Source: Bacilli bacterium (GTDB taxonomy: Bacteria; Bacillota_I; Bacilli_A; RFN20; CAG-826). Taken from it: a DNA stretch of 45,931 bases. The DNA lies in contig JAFSNY010000038.1 in NCBI GenBank assembly GCA_017447305.1, positions 1 through 45,931 on the forward strand. The letters run 5' to 3'. Shown in pieces: positions 9,500-16,596 of the stretch (positions within the stretch are counted from its first letter, which is position 1; the number at the start of each line of letters is the position of its first letter). The notes beneath the pieces are model-generated. The model saw only the letters and a list, made by a program, of their open reading frames with translations, was not told the origin of the DNA and did no database searches. Made by a program: the position numbers and the translations under genes.

Positions 9500-10267
9500 A
9501 TGGCCAAAATAATATGTGTCGCTAATCAAAAAGGTGGAGTCGGGAAAACAACAACTTCGATTAATCTTTCGAGCGCTCTTGCAAGTTATAATCGTCGTGT
9601 TTTACTTATCGATATGGATCCTCAAGGAAATGCTTCTAGAGGTTTAGGTATCGATATCACTCTTATCAATAAATGCGTCTTCGATGTTCTCGCTGGTGAA
9701 GATATCAATAATGTTATCCGTAAAACATCGGTGAAAAACCTTGATGTATTACCTTCCAAACTAGTTTTAGCGACCATCGACACTGTCGTAGCTGCGAAAA
9801 GTGAACAACCTTTCTATTTATTAAAGAATGCCTTAGCTAATCTTAAAAAAGATTATAACTATATTATTATTGATTGCCCTCCATCATTAGGGCTATTAAC
9901 ATTAAATTCTTTAACTGCATCTGACAGTGTTCTCATTCCTGTTCAATGTGAATATTTCGCCATGGAAGCTGTTGCTCAAATTCTCGCTAGTGTTTCTAAA
10001 GTTCAATCAACATATAATCATAATTTAACGATAGAAGGTTTCCTTCTAACGATGTTTGATTCTAAGACAAGATTATGTGTAGAAATCTCTATGCAAATTC
10101 GTGGTCTTTTTAAAGAGAACACTTTCTTAACGCAAATTCCAAGAAATGTCAGTGTTCCAGAAAGCAACGCTAAAGGATTACCAGTGACATCATATCGACC
10201 AAACTCCAGTGGCGCTATCGCCTACTTTGCTCTAGCAAAGGAAGTCATCGATCATGAAGAAAGATAA
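9500..10267 (+). CDS. parA: ParA (Soj) chromosome partition ATPase
   Basis: ParA binds DNA non-specifically as an ATP dimer and, with ParB-parS, moves or organises the origin region. The 255-residue protein has the deviant Walker A KGGVGKTTTSINL at its N-terminus, DMDPQGNASRGLG, and YIIIDCPPSLGLLTLNSL as Walker B. It lacks an N-terminal DNA-binding extension, so it is the chromosomal Soj type. No SD precedes the ATG at 9500; with the promoter just upstream the mRNA has a very short leader. It overlaps parB by 14 bases. Confidence 0.95.
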   Translation: MAKIICVANQKGGVGKTTTSINLSSALASYNRRVLLIDMDPQGNASRGLGIDITLINKCVFDVLAGEDINNVIRKTSVKNLDVLPSKLVLATIDTVVAAKSEQPFYLLKNALANLKKDYNYIIIDCPPSLGLLTLNSLTASDSVLIPVQCEYFAMEAVAQILASVSKVQSTYNHNLTIEGFLLTMFDSKTRLCVEISMQIRGLFKENTFLTQIPRNVSVPESNAKGLPVTSYRPNSSGAIAYFALAKEVIDHEER

Positions 10268-11102
10268 TAAAGACGGAGCTATTCTCCGAAGTTCGCTTTC
10301 TACCTTATTAAAAAGATTCTCCAATACTGATGTTGTTGGAGATATTGAAAAAGAATATTCCAAGTCCATTGCTGGACAAATTAAGCTTTCTTTAATTCAA
10401 GATAACCATGTCCTAAAGAAGGCTAGATTAAACGAACAATTATTAAACAATATTATGCACTCTATTAGTGAAAAAGGGATACCGTCCCCTCTTTTATTAA
10501 TGCCAATTGGCGAAGATAACTATGAAATTATCGTTTCAAGAGCGACCTATATTGCTGCGAAAAAACTTAATTTTGATGTTGTACCTGCCTTTATCTTAAA
10601 TATCGAAGAAGAAGAAATGCTCATGCTTCTTGCTTCTTTCCTTAGAGATACCAAAAATAGTTCAATTATTGAGATGTCTTTAGTCTTAAATAGACTTGTG
10701 AAGAAATATAAATATTCTCAAAAAGAAATCGCGGAGCTCATGCATATCTCTCGTTCTCAAGTCACGAACATCATCAGATTAAATAAGATGCCTCAATGGG
10801 TGCTTGACGATATTGCAAATAACAAATTAAGTGCAGGTCACGCTCGTGCCATATCAACCCTTAATGAGAAAGATATGAGTGACGTAGTTTCGAAGATATA
10901 TGAAAACAATTTATCAGTAAGACAAACAGAAAAAATCGTCTATGAACTTAAAAATAATATCAATTACTCTGAGGATGAAAGAGTCATCAATAAACTTTAC
11001 AGATGTAAAAGTAATATCCTAAGGAAAAGAATCACTTTGACATTTACTAGCGAGAAAGCTAAGAATAATTTTCTAGAAAAATTAAAAGATGAAAATAAAT
11101 GA
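10254..11102 (+). CDS. parB: ParB/Spo0J-like partition protein with degenerate CTP-binding motifs
   Basis: This 282-residue protein is the parS-binding partner of ParA. The central helix-turn-helix is well kept: YSQKEIAELMHISRSQVTN (about 154-172), then LSAGHARAI (192-200). The N-terminal CTP-binding domain is unusual. Where ParB proteins have GERRxRAA this one reads VSRATYIAA (94-102), where they have ENxQR it reads SFLRD (128-132), and the first box (NPxQPRK) reads NHVLKKA (51-57). Gene position, HTH and the neighbouring parS make the identity solid. Whether it still binds and hydrolyses CTP or slides as a clamp is open. A Noc-like role is less likely given parA next door. Confidence 0.88.
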   Translation: MKKDNKDGAILRSSLSTLLKRFSNTDVVGDIEKEYSKSIAGQIKLSLIQDNHVLKKARLNEQLLNNIMHSISEKGIPSPLLLMPIGEDNYEIIVSRATYIAAKKLNFDVVPAFILNIEEEEMLMLLASFLRDTKNSSIIEMSLVLNRLVKKYKYSQKEIAELMHISRSQVTNIIRLNKMPQWVLDDIANNKLSAGHARAISTLNEKDMSDVVSKIYENNLSVRQTEKIVYELKNNINYSEDERVINKLYRCKSNILRKRITLTFTSEKAKNNFLEKLKDENK

Positions 11103-11110
11103 TATATAAT
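11082..11110 (+). promoter_or_regulatory. Promoter of pyk
   Basis: TTAAAA (11082-11087), 17 bases, TATAAT (11105-11110). The -35 lies in the last codons of parB. AGAGAGGA follows before the pyk ATG. Confidence 0.5.
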
Positions 11111-11130
11111 AACAAGAGAGGAATTATCAT

Positions 11131-12543
11131 ATGAGAAAAACAAAGATTATTTGTACGATTGGCCCTGCTGTCAATTCTAAAGAAAAATTAATGAAACTCA
11201 TTAAATGCGGAATGAACTGTGCGAGATTTAATTTCTCCCATGGAACGCATGAGAGTCAAAAAGCGATGATGGATATTCTTAAAGAAGCTAGAGATAAGCT
11301 TCATAAGAACGTCCCAATCCTTTTAGACACGAAGGGACCAGAGATCAGATTAAAGGATTTTGAGAATGGTTCAATCATGCTTAAAGACGGCCAAGAATTC
11401 ACTCTCGATGATAAGGAAGAAGTCCTTGGAAATGAAAAAAGAGTGGCGATTACATATCATAAACTCGGTGAAGCCCTCAAAGTTGGCAAGATCATTTTAA
11501 TCGATGATGGTAAGGTTTCTCTTAAGGTTATTAAAGTCAATGGAAGCGATGTTGTTACCAAAGTTATCCATGGTGGAAAGCTCTCCAATCATAAATCACT
11601 TAATGTCCCTAACGTTTCCATTCCAATGCCTTATTTAAGTGACAAGGATAAAGGAGATTTATTATTTGGTATTTCTCAAGGAATCGATTTTGTCGCGGCT
11701 AGTTTCACAAGAACAAAACAAGACATCATGGATATGAGAAAATTCCTCGATGAAAACGGTGGGCAAAACATTGAAATTATCGCTAAGATTGAAAACACCG
11801 AAGGTGTGAAGAACTTTGAAGATATCTTAACGATCGCTAACGGCATCATGGTTGCTAGAGGTGACTTAGGTGTTGAAATTCACTTCAAAGATATCCCAAC
11901 CATTCAAAAGAAGATTATTGATAAATGTAATGAACACGGAAAACTCGCTGTTGTTGCTACGCAAATGCTTGAATCCATGACCGCATCTCCAAGACCAACT
12001 AGAGCAGAAGTAAGTGATGTTGCTAATGCTGTCTTTGATGGTGCTAGTGCAATCATGCTTTCTGGAGAATCCGCTAATGGACAATTCCCATTTGAAGCTG
12101 TTAAGACGATGTCAGCTATTGCTGAAAGTGCGGAAAGAAGCGTCTATTACGAAAGAGAAGCAATTAATTACAAAATTAATAAAGATATTACCCAAACCGT
12201 TTGTAAAGCCGCGTTTGAAGCCGCGGAATATTCCCACGCCAAAGCGATTGTCGTCTTATCTACATCAGGCGCGACCGCAAAACGCGTATCGCTTTATAAA
12301 CCAACCGTCCCAATCATCGCCTTTGTCGCCGAAGAAAAAGGATGCCGCCAATTATGTCTCTATTATGGAGTATACCCAACCAAAGTTGAAAAGAAGAACA
12401 CTCCTGATCAAGTCATCGCAATGGGAAAAGAAAAGATTAAAGATCTTAACCTTGCAAAGAAGGGCGATATTATCGTTTTAGTATCCGGCACAAACTTCTC
12501 TCACGGACACACCGATTCCGTTCTCCTTTATGAAATGGAATAG
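11131..12543 (+). CDS. pyk: Pyruvate kinase
   Basis: This enzyme makes ATP and pyruvate from phosphoenolpyruvate, the last step of glycolysis. The 470-residue protein is full length for the family without the extra C-terminal PEP-utiliser domain found in Bacillus. Motifs: TKIICTIGPA at the start, CARFNFSHG, LDTKGPEIR, the catalytic-lysine signature IIAKIENTEGV, MVARGDLGVE and the TQMLESM region. The C-terminal allosteric domain includes VVLSTSGATAKRVS. Its own promoter and SD (AGAGAGGA) precede the ATG. No hairpin terminator follows; the next promoter (for the riboflavin transporter) starts at the stop codon. Confidence 0.97.
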   Translation: MRKTKIICTIGPAVNSKEKLMKLIKCGMNCARFNFSHGTHESQKAMMDILKEARDKLHKNVPILLDTKGPEIRLKDFENGSIMLKDGQEFTLDDKEEVLGNEKRVAITYHKLGEALKVGKIILIDDGKVSLKVIKVNGSDVVTKVIHGGKLSNHKSLNVPNVSIPMPYLSDKDKGDLLFGISQGIDFVAASFTRTKQDIMDMRKFLDENGGQNIEIIAKIENTEGVKNFEDILTIANGIMVARGDLGVEIHFKDIPTIQKKIIDKCNEHGKLAVVATQMLESMTASPRPTRAEVSDVANAVFDGASAIMLSGESANGQFPFEAVKTMSAIAESAERSVYYEREAINYKINKDITQTVCKAAFEAAEYSHAKAIVVLSTSGATAKRVSLYKPTVPIIAFVAEEKGCRQLCLYYGVYPTKVEKKNTPDQVIAMGKEKIKDLNLAKKGDIIVLVSGTNFSHGHTDSVLLYEME

Positions 12544-12571
12544 TTGATTTTATCAAAGAACATAATATAAT
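12544..12571 (+). promoter_or_regulatory. Promoter of the FMN riboswitch / ribU transcript
   Basis: TTGATT (12544-12549), 16 bases, TATAAT (12566-12571). The predicted start near 12577 coincides with the first base pair of the riboswitch P1 helix. Confidence 0.6.
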
Positions 12572-12575
12572 GTAG

Positions 12576-12683
12576 ATACTTCAGGGCAGGGTGAAAATCC
12601 CGACCGGTGGTAAACCCCACGAGCCGAAAGGTTGATCTAGTGAAATTCTAGAGGCGACAGTAAAGTCTGGATGAAAGAAGTAT
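12576..12683 (+). ncRNA. FMN riboswitch (RFN element)
   Basis: The sequence carries the conserved RFN segments: CAGGGCAGGGTGAAAATCCC, GACCGGTGGTAAACCCC, GAGCCGAAAGG, GGCGACAGTAAAGTCTGG and GATGAAAG. The closing helix P1 is ATACTTC (12576-12582) with GAAGTAT (12677-12683). It senses FMN and is followed directly by an intrinsic terminator, so FMN binding should switch off ribU. Confidence 0.96.
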
Positions 12684-12702
12684 TTTGAGAAAAATATTTT
12701 TT

Positions 12703-12729
12703 AAGCCCTGGGAAAGGGCTTTTATTTTT
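12703..12729 (+). terminator. Riboswitch-controlled terminator before ribU
   Basis: Stem AAGCCCT (12703-12709) with AGGGCTT (12715-12721), loop of 5, followed by a T-rich tract reaching the ribU ATG. The 3' arm contains AAAGGG, the only SD-like sequence for ribU, so the same hairpin could also block translation. Confidence 0.8.
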
Positions 12730-13428
12730 ATGGATAAATATGACATAACCCGCCTTATTATCGCTTCATCAATTTTATTTATCGTCCTCATTTTCGTGGC
12801 GAATAAATCATTCCTCAAAAAGAGGGTTTTCACCACAAAAACCATAACACGTATCGCTTTATTTGCCGCAATATCGGCAATTTTATATATCGTTCCTTAT
12901 CTTAAATTTTCCCTTCCTTTTTTCCCAGCTTTCTTAGAAATTCACTTTGATGAGATTCCTGCAGTTATCGCTGGATTTGCCTATGGTCCATTCGTCGGAT
13001 TTATGGTTATTCTAATTAAGACATTGATTAAACTTCCATTTTCCTCAACCTTAATGGTCGGAGAACTCGCTGATTTCATCTATGGATCAATCATCGTTAT
13101 CGTCTCTTCGATTATTTATAAAAAACATCGCAACATCAAAGGCGCGATAGTGGGATTCTTAATTGCGATGCTTGTTCAAGTAGTCGCGTCAGGTTTTATC
13201 ACCACATTCTTAATGCTCGATTTCTATATCTTCATGATGGGATTCCCAAAGGGAGCGATTCTTTCAATGTGTCAAAAGGTCAATCCAAATGTCACAGATT
13301 TAGGATGGACATTCTTCTTCTTTGTGGCCTTACCATTTAACGCCTTTAAAGATGCGGTGATATTAGTGCTTACCTTTGTTTTGTACAAACAAACCCATCG
13401 ATTAATCGATAAGATTACGTTTGAATAA
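12730..13428 (+). CDS. ribU: RibU, riboflavin ECF transporter substrate-binding subunit
   Basis: RibU is the membrane S-component that captures riboflavin for the shared energy-coupling (ECF) module; that module is not encoded here. The 232-residue protein is very hydrophobic, with about six membrane segments. Family-type features are ALFAAISAILYIVP after the N-terminal basic segment and EIHFDEIPAVIAGFAYGP, which form the substrate pocket region. The FMN riboswitch directly upstream is strong independent evidence. The ATG at 12730 is preferred; an in-frame TTG at 12685 would place 15 residues across the terminator hairpin. Little SD is visible outside the hairpin. Confidence 0.92.
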   Translation: MDKYDITRLIIASSILFIVLIFVANKSFLKKRVFTTKTITRIALFAAISAILYIVPYLKFSLPFFPAFLEIHFDEIPAVIAGFAYGPFVGFMVILIKTLIKLPFSSTLMVGELADFIYGSIIVIVSSIIYKKHRNIKGAIVGFLIAMLVQVVASGFITTFLMLDFYIFMMGFPKGAILSMCQKVNPNVTDLGWTFFFFVALPFNAFKDAVILVLTFVLYKQTHRLIDKITFE

Positions 13429-13443
13429 GGAAAAGGAAGCATA

Positions 13444-13478
13444 AAAAAACCAGATTGGAATTACGCTATCTGGTTTTT
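13444..13478 (+). terminator. Bidirectional terminator between ribU and ferredoxin
   Basis: AAAACCAGAT (13446-13455) pairs with ATCTGGTTTT (13468-13477), with A- and T-tracts on both sides. It can end the plus-strand ribU and the minus-strand ferredoxin transcripts. Confidence 0.85.
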
Positions 13479-13485
13479 AAATATG

Positions 13486-13665
13486 TTACTCTTCAACAGA
13501 GATTGCACCAACAGGGCAGACTTCAACGGCTTCTTCTTCACCTTCACCAGTGATAGGTTCTGCTAAACCATCAGCGTTGAATTGAATGTCATCTGGATAT
13601 GTGCCAACACAGGCGCCACAACCAATGCACATGGTGTTATCGATTTTAATTTTCTTACGGGCCAT
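13486..13665 (-). CDS. fer: Ferredoxin, small 4Fe-4S type
   Basis: This 59-residue protein has CIGCGAC near residue 13 and VCPVGAIS near the C-terminus, the CxxCxxC...CP arrangement that holds a single [4Fe-4S] cluster; there is no second cluster motif. An acidic middle (ITGEGEEEAVE) matches Bacillus-type Fer. It carries electrons at low potential, with partners unknown here. The SD TAGGAGGA is 7 bases upstream of the start. It has its own promoter and is convergent with ribU, as the two genes are also near each other in B. subtilis. It depends on the SUF system encoded in the same window for its cluster. Confidence 0.93.
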   Translation of the reverse strand: MARKKIKIDNTMCIGCGACVGTYPDDIQFNADGLAEPITGEGEEEAVEVCPVGAISVEE

Positions 13666-13693
13666 CGATGATTCCTCCTATTTTTATGCTTCT

Positions 13694-13722
13694 ATTTTAA
13701 AGTTATATCGACCCTTTTTCAA
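13694..13722 (-). promoter_or_regulatory. Promoter of the ferredoxin gene
   Basis: On the minus strand TTGAAA (13717-13722) and TAAAAT (13694-13699) are 17 bases apart. The -35 falls within the first of two perfect tandem copies of TTTTCAATGAC (plus strand, 13716-13726 and 13727-13737). Confidence 0.65.
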
Positions 13723-13737
13723 TGACTTTTCAATGAC
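13716..13737. repeat. Tandem 11-base direct repeat at the ferredoxin -35
   Basis: TTTTCAATGAC occurs twice with no gap (13716-13726, 13727-13737). The spacing is about one DNA turn, as would suit a dimeric regulator, and one copy contains the -35 box. The regulator is unknown. Confidence 0.6.
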
Positions 13738-13834
13738 ATTATTATCTATATCATCATCAATTCATCAAAATGTTTACTGTTTTCTCATTTTCTACTAACT
13801 AAATCGTTCTAATTTATATTAGAATGAATTAGAT

Positions 13835-14137
13835 ATGGAAGAAACAAGAGTTGAGAAATATAAAGCCTATCGAAGTGAGCTAATCTCTGAAGGCACTCCA
13901 AAACTTACCCCGGATCGTATTTCTGAAATCGATTCTTCTTTACTTGACACTCTCAATACCAAAACCATCCCAATTGCGGAGGTTTATGGAACGATTGCCA
14001 AACAAGAGCAAGAACAAGAGAGTTTAGTGAAGTTAGAGAAGCAAAAAATGATTTTAAAGTATACATTCCTCGGTATTTTCCTTTTACTTCTCGCCATTGG
14101 AATTGTGATATTTGCTATTTTTGCTTTCAAGAAATGA
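13835..14137 (+). CDS. Small tail-anchored membrane protein, unknown function
   Basis: I do not recognise this 100-residue protein. The first 70 residues are charged and soluble, with a probable helical Glu/Gln-rich stretch (AKQEQEQESLVKLEKQK). Residues about 73-97 form one strongly hydrophobic membrane segment ending in FKK, so the bulk should face the cytoplasm with a C-terminal anchor. A weak -10 (TATATT or TAGAAT, 13815-13825) is just upstream and no SD is seen. Its TGA stop lies 10 bases before cmk and overlaps the cmk SD region, so the two are probably co-transcribed. Confidence 0.7.
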   Translation: MEETRVEKYKAYRSELISEGTPKLTPDRISEIDSSLLDTLNTKTIPIAEVYGTIAKQEQEQESLVKLEKQKMILKYTFLGIFLLLLAIGIVIFAIFAFKK

Positions 14138-14147
14138 GGATGTGAAG

Positions 14148-14828
14148 ATGAGAAAGATTACTGTTGCTATTGATGGTCCAGCCGCTGCTGGTAAATCCAC
14201 TGTTGCGAAATTAATAGCTGAAAAGAAAGGCTATACCTATATTGATACAGGTGCGATGTATCGTGCCTTTACTTGGTATTGCCTTAAAAAGGGTGTTGAC
14301 TGTCAAAACGAAGCAGCCTGTGTTGCTTTAATTCCTGAAGTTAATATCGAATTAAAACCAGGACATATCGTTTTATGCAATGGAGAAGATGTCTCCTTTG
14401 CTATTAGACAAACCGATGTTTCCGGTAATGTTTCTTATATTGCCTCATATAAAGATATTCGTTTAGCCTTAGTCGTTCTTCAACGCGCGATGGCGGAAAA
14501 AGATTCCGTCATCATGGATGGAAGAGATATCGGAACGTATGTTCTTCCTAACGCTGATGTAAAAATTTATCAAATCGCTTCCGTTGAAACACGCGCTGTT
14601 CGTCGTTATGAAGAAAATATCGCTAAAGGCATTCCTTGCACATTAGAAGAAATTGAAGAAGATGTCAGAAGAAGAGATTATATCGATTCCCATAGAGACT
14701 TTGCTCCTCTTAAACCTGCACCAGATTCTATTTTGCTTGATACATCATATATGTCTATCCAAGAAGTGGTTGATACTATCATTATGATTATCGACCGCAA
14801 GATTAAGGAGCTTGAGGAGCGTGGGTAG
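14148..14828 (+). CDS. cmk: Cytidylate kinase
   Basis: Cmk phosphorylates CMP and dCMP to the diphosphates. The 226-residue protein begins MRKITVAIDGPAAAGKST with the P-loop GPAAAGKST; then come IDTGAMYRAF, MDGRDIGTYVLPNAD and RRDYIDSHRDFAPL, all diagnostic. The ATG at 14148 is chosen because GAGGA (14136-14140) is 7 bases upstream; a longer in-frame reading from 14112 would run back into the previous gene. It overlaps der by 8 bases. cmk and der are also close in Bacillus. Confidence 0.96.
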   Translation: MRKITVAIDGPAAAGKSTVAKLIAEKKGYTYIDTGAMYRAFTWYCLKKGVDCQNEAACVALIPEVNIELKPGHIVLCNGEDVSFAIRQTDVSGNVSYIASYKDIRLALVVLQRAMAEKDSVIMDGRDIGTYVLPNADVKIYQIASVETRAVRRYEENIAKGIPCTLEEIEEDVRRRDYIDSHRDFAPLKPAPDSILLDTSYMSIQEVVDTIIMIIDRKIKELEERG

Positions 14829-16131
14829 AGGCATTGTTGCTATTGTTGGATCTCCTAATGTTGGTAAATCAACTATCTTCAATCGTATGATTGGCCAAAG
14901 ACATGCGATTGTCGATGATGAAGCTGGAATTACAAGAGATCGTTTATATGCGGAATGCACCTGGAGAGGTATAACTTTTTCTCTTGTTGATACCGGAGGA
15001 GTGGAAATCGCTAACGCCCCATTCCAAAAACAAATCAGAATGCAAGCGCAAATCGCCATAGATGAAGCAGATGTCATCATCTTTGTTGTTGATGGGCAAG
15101 TTGGAATCACTAATGATGACCAAGTAGTGGCGAAGATGCTTTACAAAGTAAAGAAACCAATTATCCTCGCGGTTAATAAAATCGATGAAGGTGTCCATTT
15201 AGCTAACGCTTCCGATTTCTACGCTTTAGGTCTTGGTGACCCTATCCCTGTCAGTGGTTCCCATGGTGTGGGTATTGGTGATTTGCTTGATGAATCAATC
15301 AAACATTTAGAAAACATCAAGGAAGAGATTAAAGAAGATCAAATAACTTTCTCATTAATCGGAAGACCAAACGTTGGTAAATCTTCTTTAGTTAATGCTT
15401 TACTTAATCAAGAAAGAGTTATCGTCAGTGATATTTCCGGCACAACGAGAGATTCGATTGACACCCCATTTAAAAGAAACGGGAAAGACTATCTTGTCAT
15501 CGACACTGCAGGATTAAAGAAAAAGGGAAAAATATACGAATCCATTGATAAATATTCAGCGATTCGCGCATTAAAAGCCATTGAAAGAAGTGAAATTGTC
15601 CTTCTTGTTATTGACGCAGATGCAGGGATTACTGATCAAGATAAACACGTTATCCAATATGCGACCGATTTGCATAAGGCTATCATCATCGTTGTGAATA
15701 AATGGGACCTTATTGAAAGAGATCAAAACACGATGTCGGAATTTACAAAATACATTAGAAATGAATATAAATTCCTCGATTATGCACCTGTTTGCTATGT
15801 CTCCGCAAAAAACAAAACTCGTCTCCACACCATCTTTGATGCATTAGACCAAGTTCACGAAGCATATTACACTCGTATATCAACTTCGATTCTCAATCAG
15901 GTCATGCAAGATGCTCAAATGATGAACCAAGCTCCAGACTTTAATGGAGGTCGTGTAAAAATCCTTTATGCCTCCCAAGTCTCAACCTGCCCACCAACTA
16001 TCGTATTATTTGTCAATAACAAGGATTGGATGCATTTCTCCTATCTTAGATATATTGAAAATAGATTAAGAGAAACCTTCAATTTCGATGGAACTCCAAT
16101 TAACCTCGTTTTGAAGTCTCGTAAGGAATAA
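14821..16131 (+). CDS. der: Der (EngA), double GTPase for 50S ribosome assembly
   Basis: Der has two GTPase domains in tandem and a KH-like C-terminal domain, and matures the large ribosomal subunit. Visible G1 motifs are GSPNVGKST and GRPNVGKSS, with DTGG and DTAG as G3 and NKID and NKWD as G4. The C-terminal part ends in the usual basic tail. The GTG at 14821 is taken as start (436 residues) because AAGGAG lies 10 bases upstream; a TTG at 14812 has the SD too close. It overlaps the end of cmk by 8 bases. A hairpin terminator follows. Confidence 0.96.
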   Translation: MGRGIVAIVGSPNVGKSTIFNRMIGQRHAIVDDEAGITRDRLYAECTWRGITFSLVDTGGVEIANAPFQKQIRMQAQIAIDEADVIIFVVDGQVGITNDDQVVAKMLYKVKKPIILAVNKIDEGVHLANASDFYALGLGDPIPVSGSHGVGIGDLLDESIKHLENIKEEIKEDQITFSLIGRPNVGKSSLVNALLNQERVIVSDISGTTRDSIDTPFKRNGKDYLVIDTAGLKKKGKIYESIDKYSAIRALKAIERSEIVLLVIDADAGITDQDKHVIQYATDLHKAIIIVVNKWDLIERDQNTMSEFTKYIRNEYKFLDYAPVCYVSAKNKTRLHTIFDALDQVHEAYYTRISTSILNQVMQDAQMMNQAPDFNGGRVKILYASQVSTCPPTIVLFVNNKDWMHFSYLRYIENRLRETFNFDGTPINLVLKSRKE

Positions 16132-16149
16132 AAATTTTACTAAATTAAT

Positions 16150-16179
16150 AAAAAGTGTCGATTTTTTGACGCTTTTTTT
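16150..16179 (+). terminator. Terminator after der
   Basis: AAAAAGTGTC (16150-16159) pairs with GACGCTTTTT (16168-16177) with one G-T pair, followed by more T. Confidence 0.8.
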
Positions 16180-16214
16180 GATAATTACTTTCAATAGGTT
16201 TTTTTGAATTTTAA

Positions 16215-16220
16215 TATAAT
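16215..16220 (+). promoter_or_regulatory. -10 box of hup
   Basis: TATAAT 16 bases upstream of the hup ATG; no convincing -35 is seen at normal distance. GGAGG lies between this box and the ATG. Confidence 0.45.
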
Positions 16221-16235
16221 GTTGGAGGAAAACTT

Positions 16236-16520
16236 ATGGATAGAGTTAATAAAAGAGACTTAATTGATTTAGTCAGCGAAAAAGCTCACTTAACCAAAGC
16301 GGAAGCTAAAGATACTGTCGAAAGCATGTTACAGCTCGTTGAGGATGCTCTCGTTGCAGGTAAAGAAGTCAACCTTTCCAATTTTGGTGTTTTAGTTCCA
16401 ATTACCCGTAAAACAAGAGTTGGTACCGACCCAAAGAAACACACCAAAATTACCATTGAAAAGACAAGAACTGTTTCCCTTAGAGTCGCTAAATCATTCA
16501 AAGCGCGCCTTAATAAATAA
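16236..16520 (+). CDS. hup: HU-family nucleoid protein
   Basis: HU dimers bind and bend DNA and compact the nucleoid. The 94-residue protein has the HU fold signature: NKRDLIDLVSEKAHLTKAEA, then VNLSNFGVLVPITRKTRVGTDPKK as the core with the beta-arm, and SLRVAKSFKARLNK at the C-terminus. The usual GRNP of the arm reads GTDP. A strong SD (GGAGG) and its own -10 precede it, and a terminator follows, so it is monocistronic. It sits downstream of der as hbs does in Bacillus. Confidence 0.95.
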   Translation: MDRVNKRDLIDLVSEKAHLTKAEAKDTVESMLQLVEDALVAGKEVNLSNFGVLVPITRKTRVGTDPKKHTKITIEKTRTVSLRVAKSFKARLNK

Positions 16521-16545
16521 TAAGGGTTCAGCTTAATATCCAAAT

Positions 16546-16571
16546 AGCCAACTGTTCTAGTTGGCTTTTTT
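16546..16571 (+). terminator. Terminator after hup
   Basis: Perfect 8-bp stem AGCCAACT (16546-16553) / AGTTGGCT (16559-16566), loop of 5, then a T-tract. Confidence 0.9.
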
Positions 16572-16596
16572 GTTAAAAAAGCAGTAACATTGTAGT

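Noticed and set aside
12014..12481. 155-codon plus-strand open frame
   Set aside because: It is a second frame inside pyk; the pyk frame has all catalytic motifs.
13586..13798. Open frame of 70 codons on the plus strand
   Set aside because: It lies opposite the ferredoxin gene and its promoter; the minus strand has the Cys motifs, SD and promoter.
14112..14147. Longer N-terminus for cmk
   Set aside because: It would read back through the upstream gene's membrane segment, and an SD precedes the ATG at 14148.
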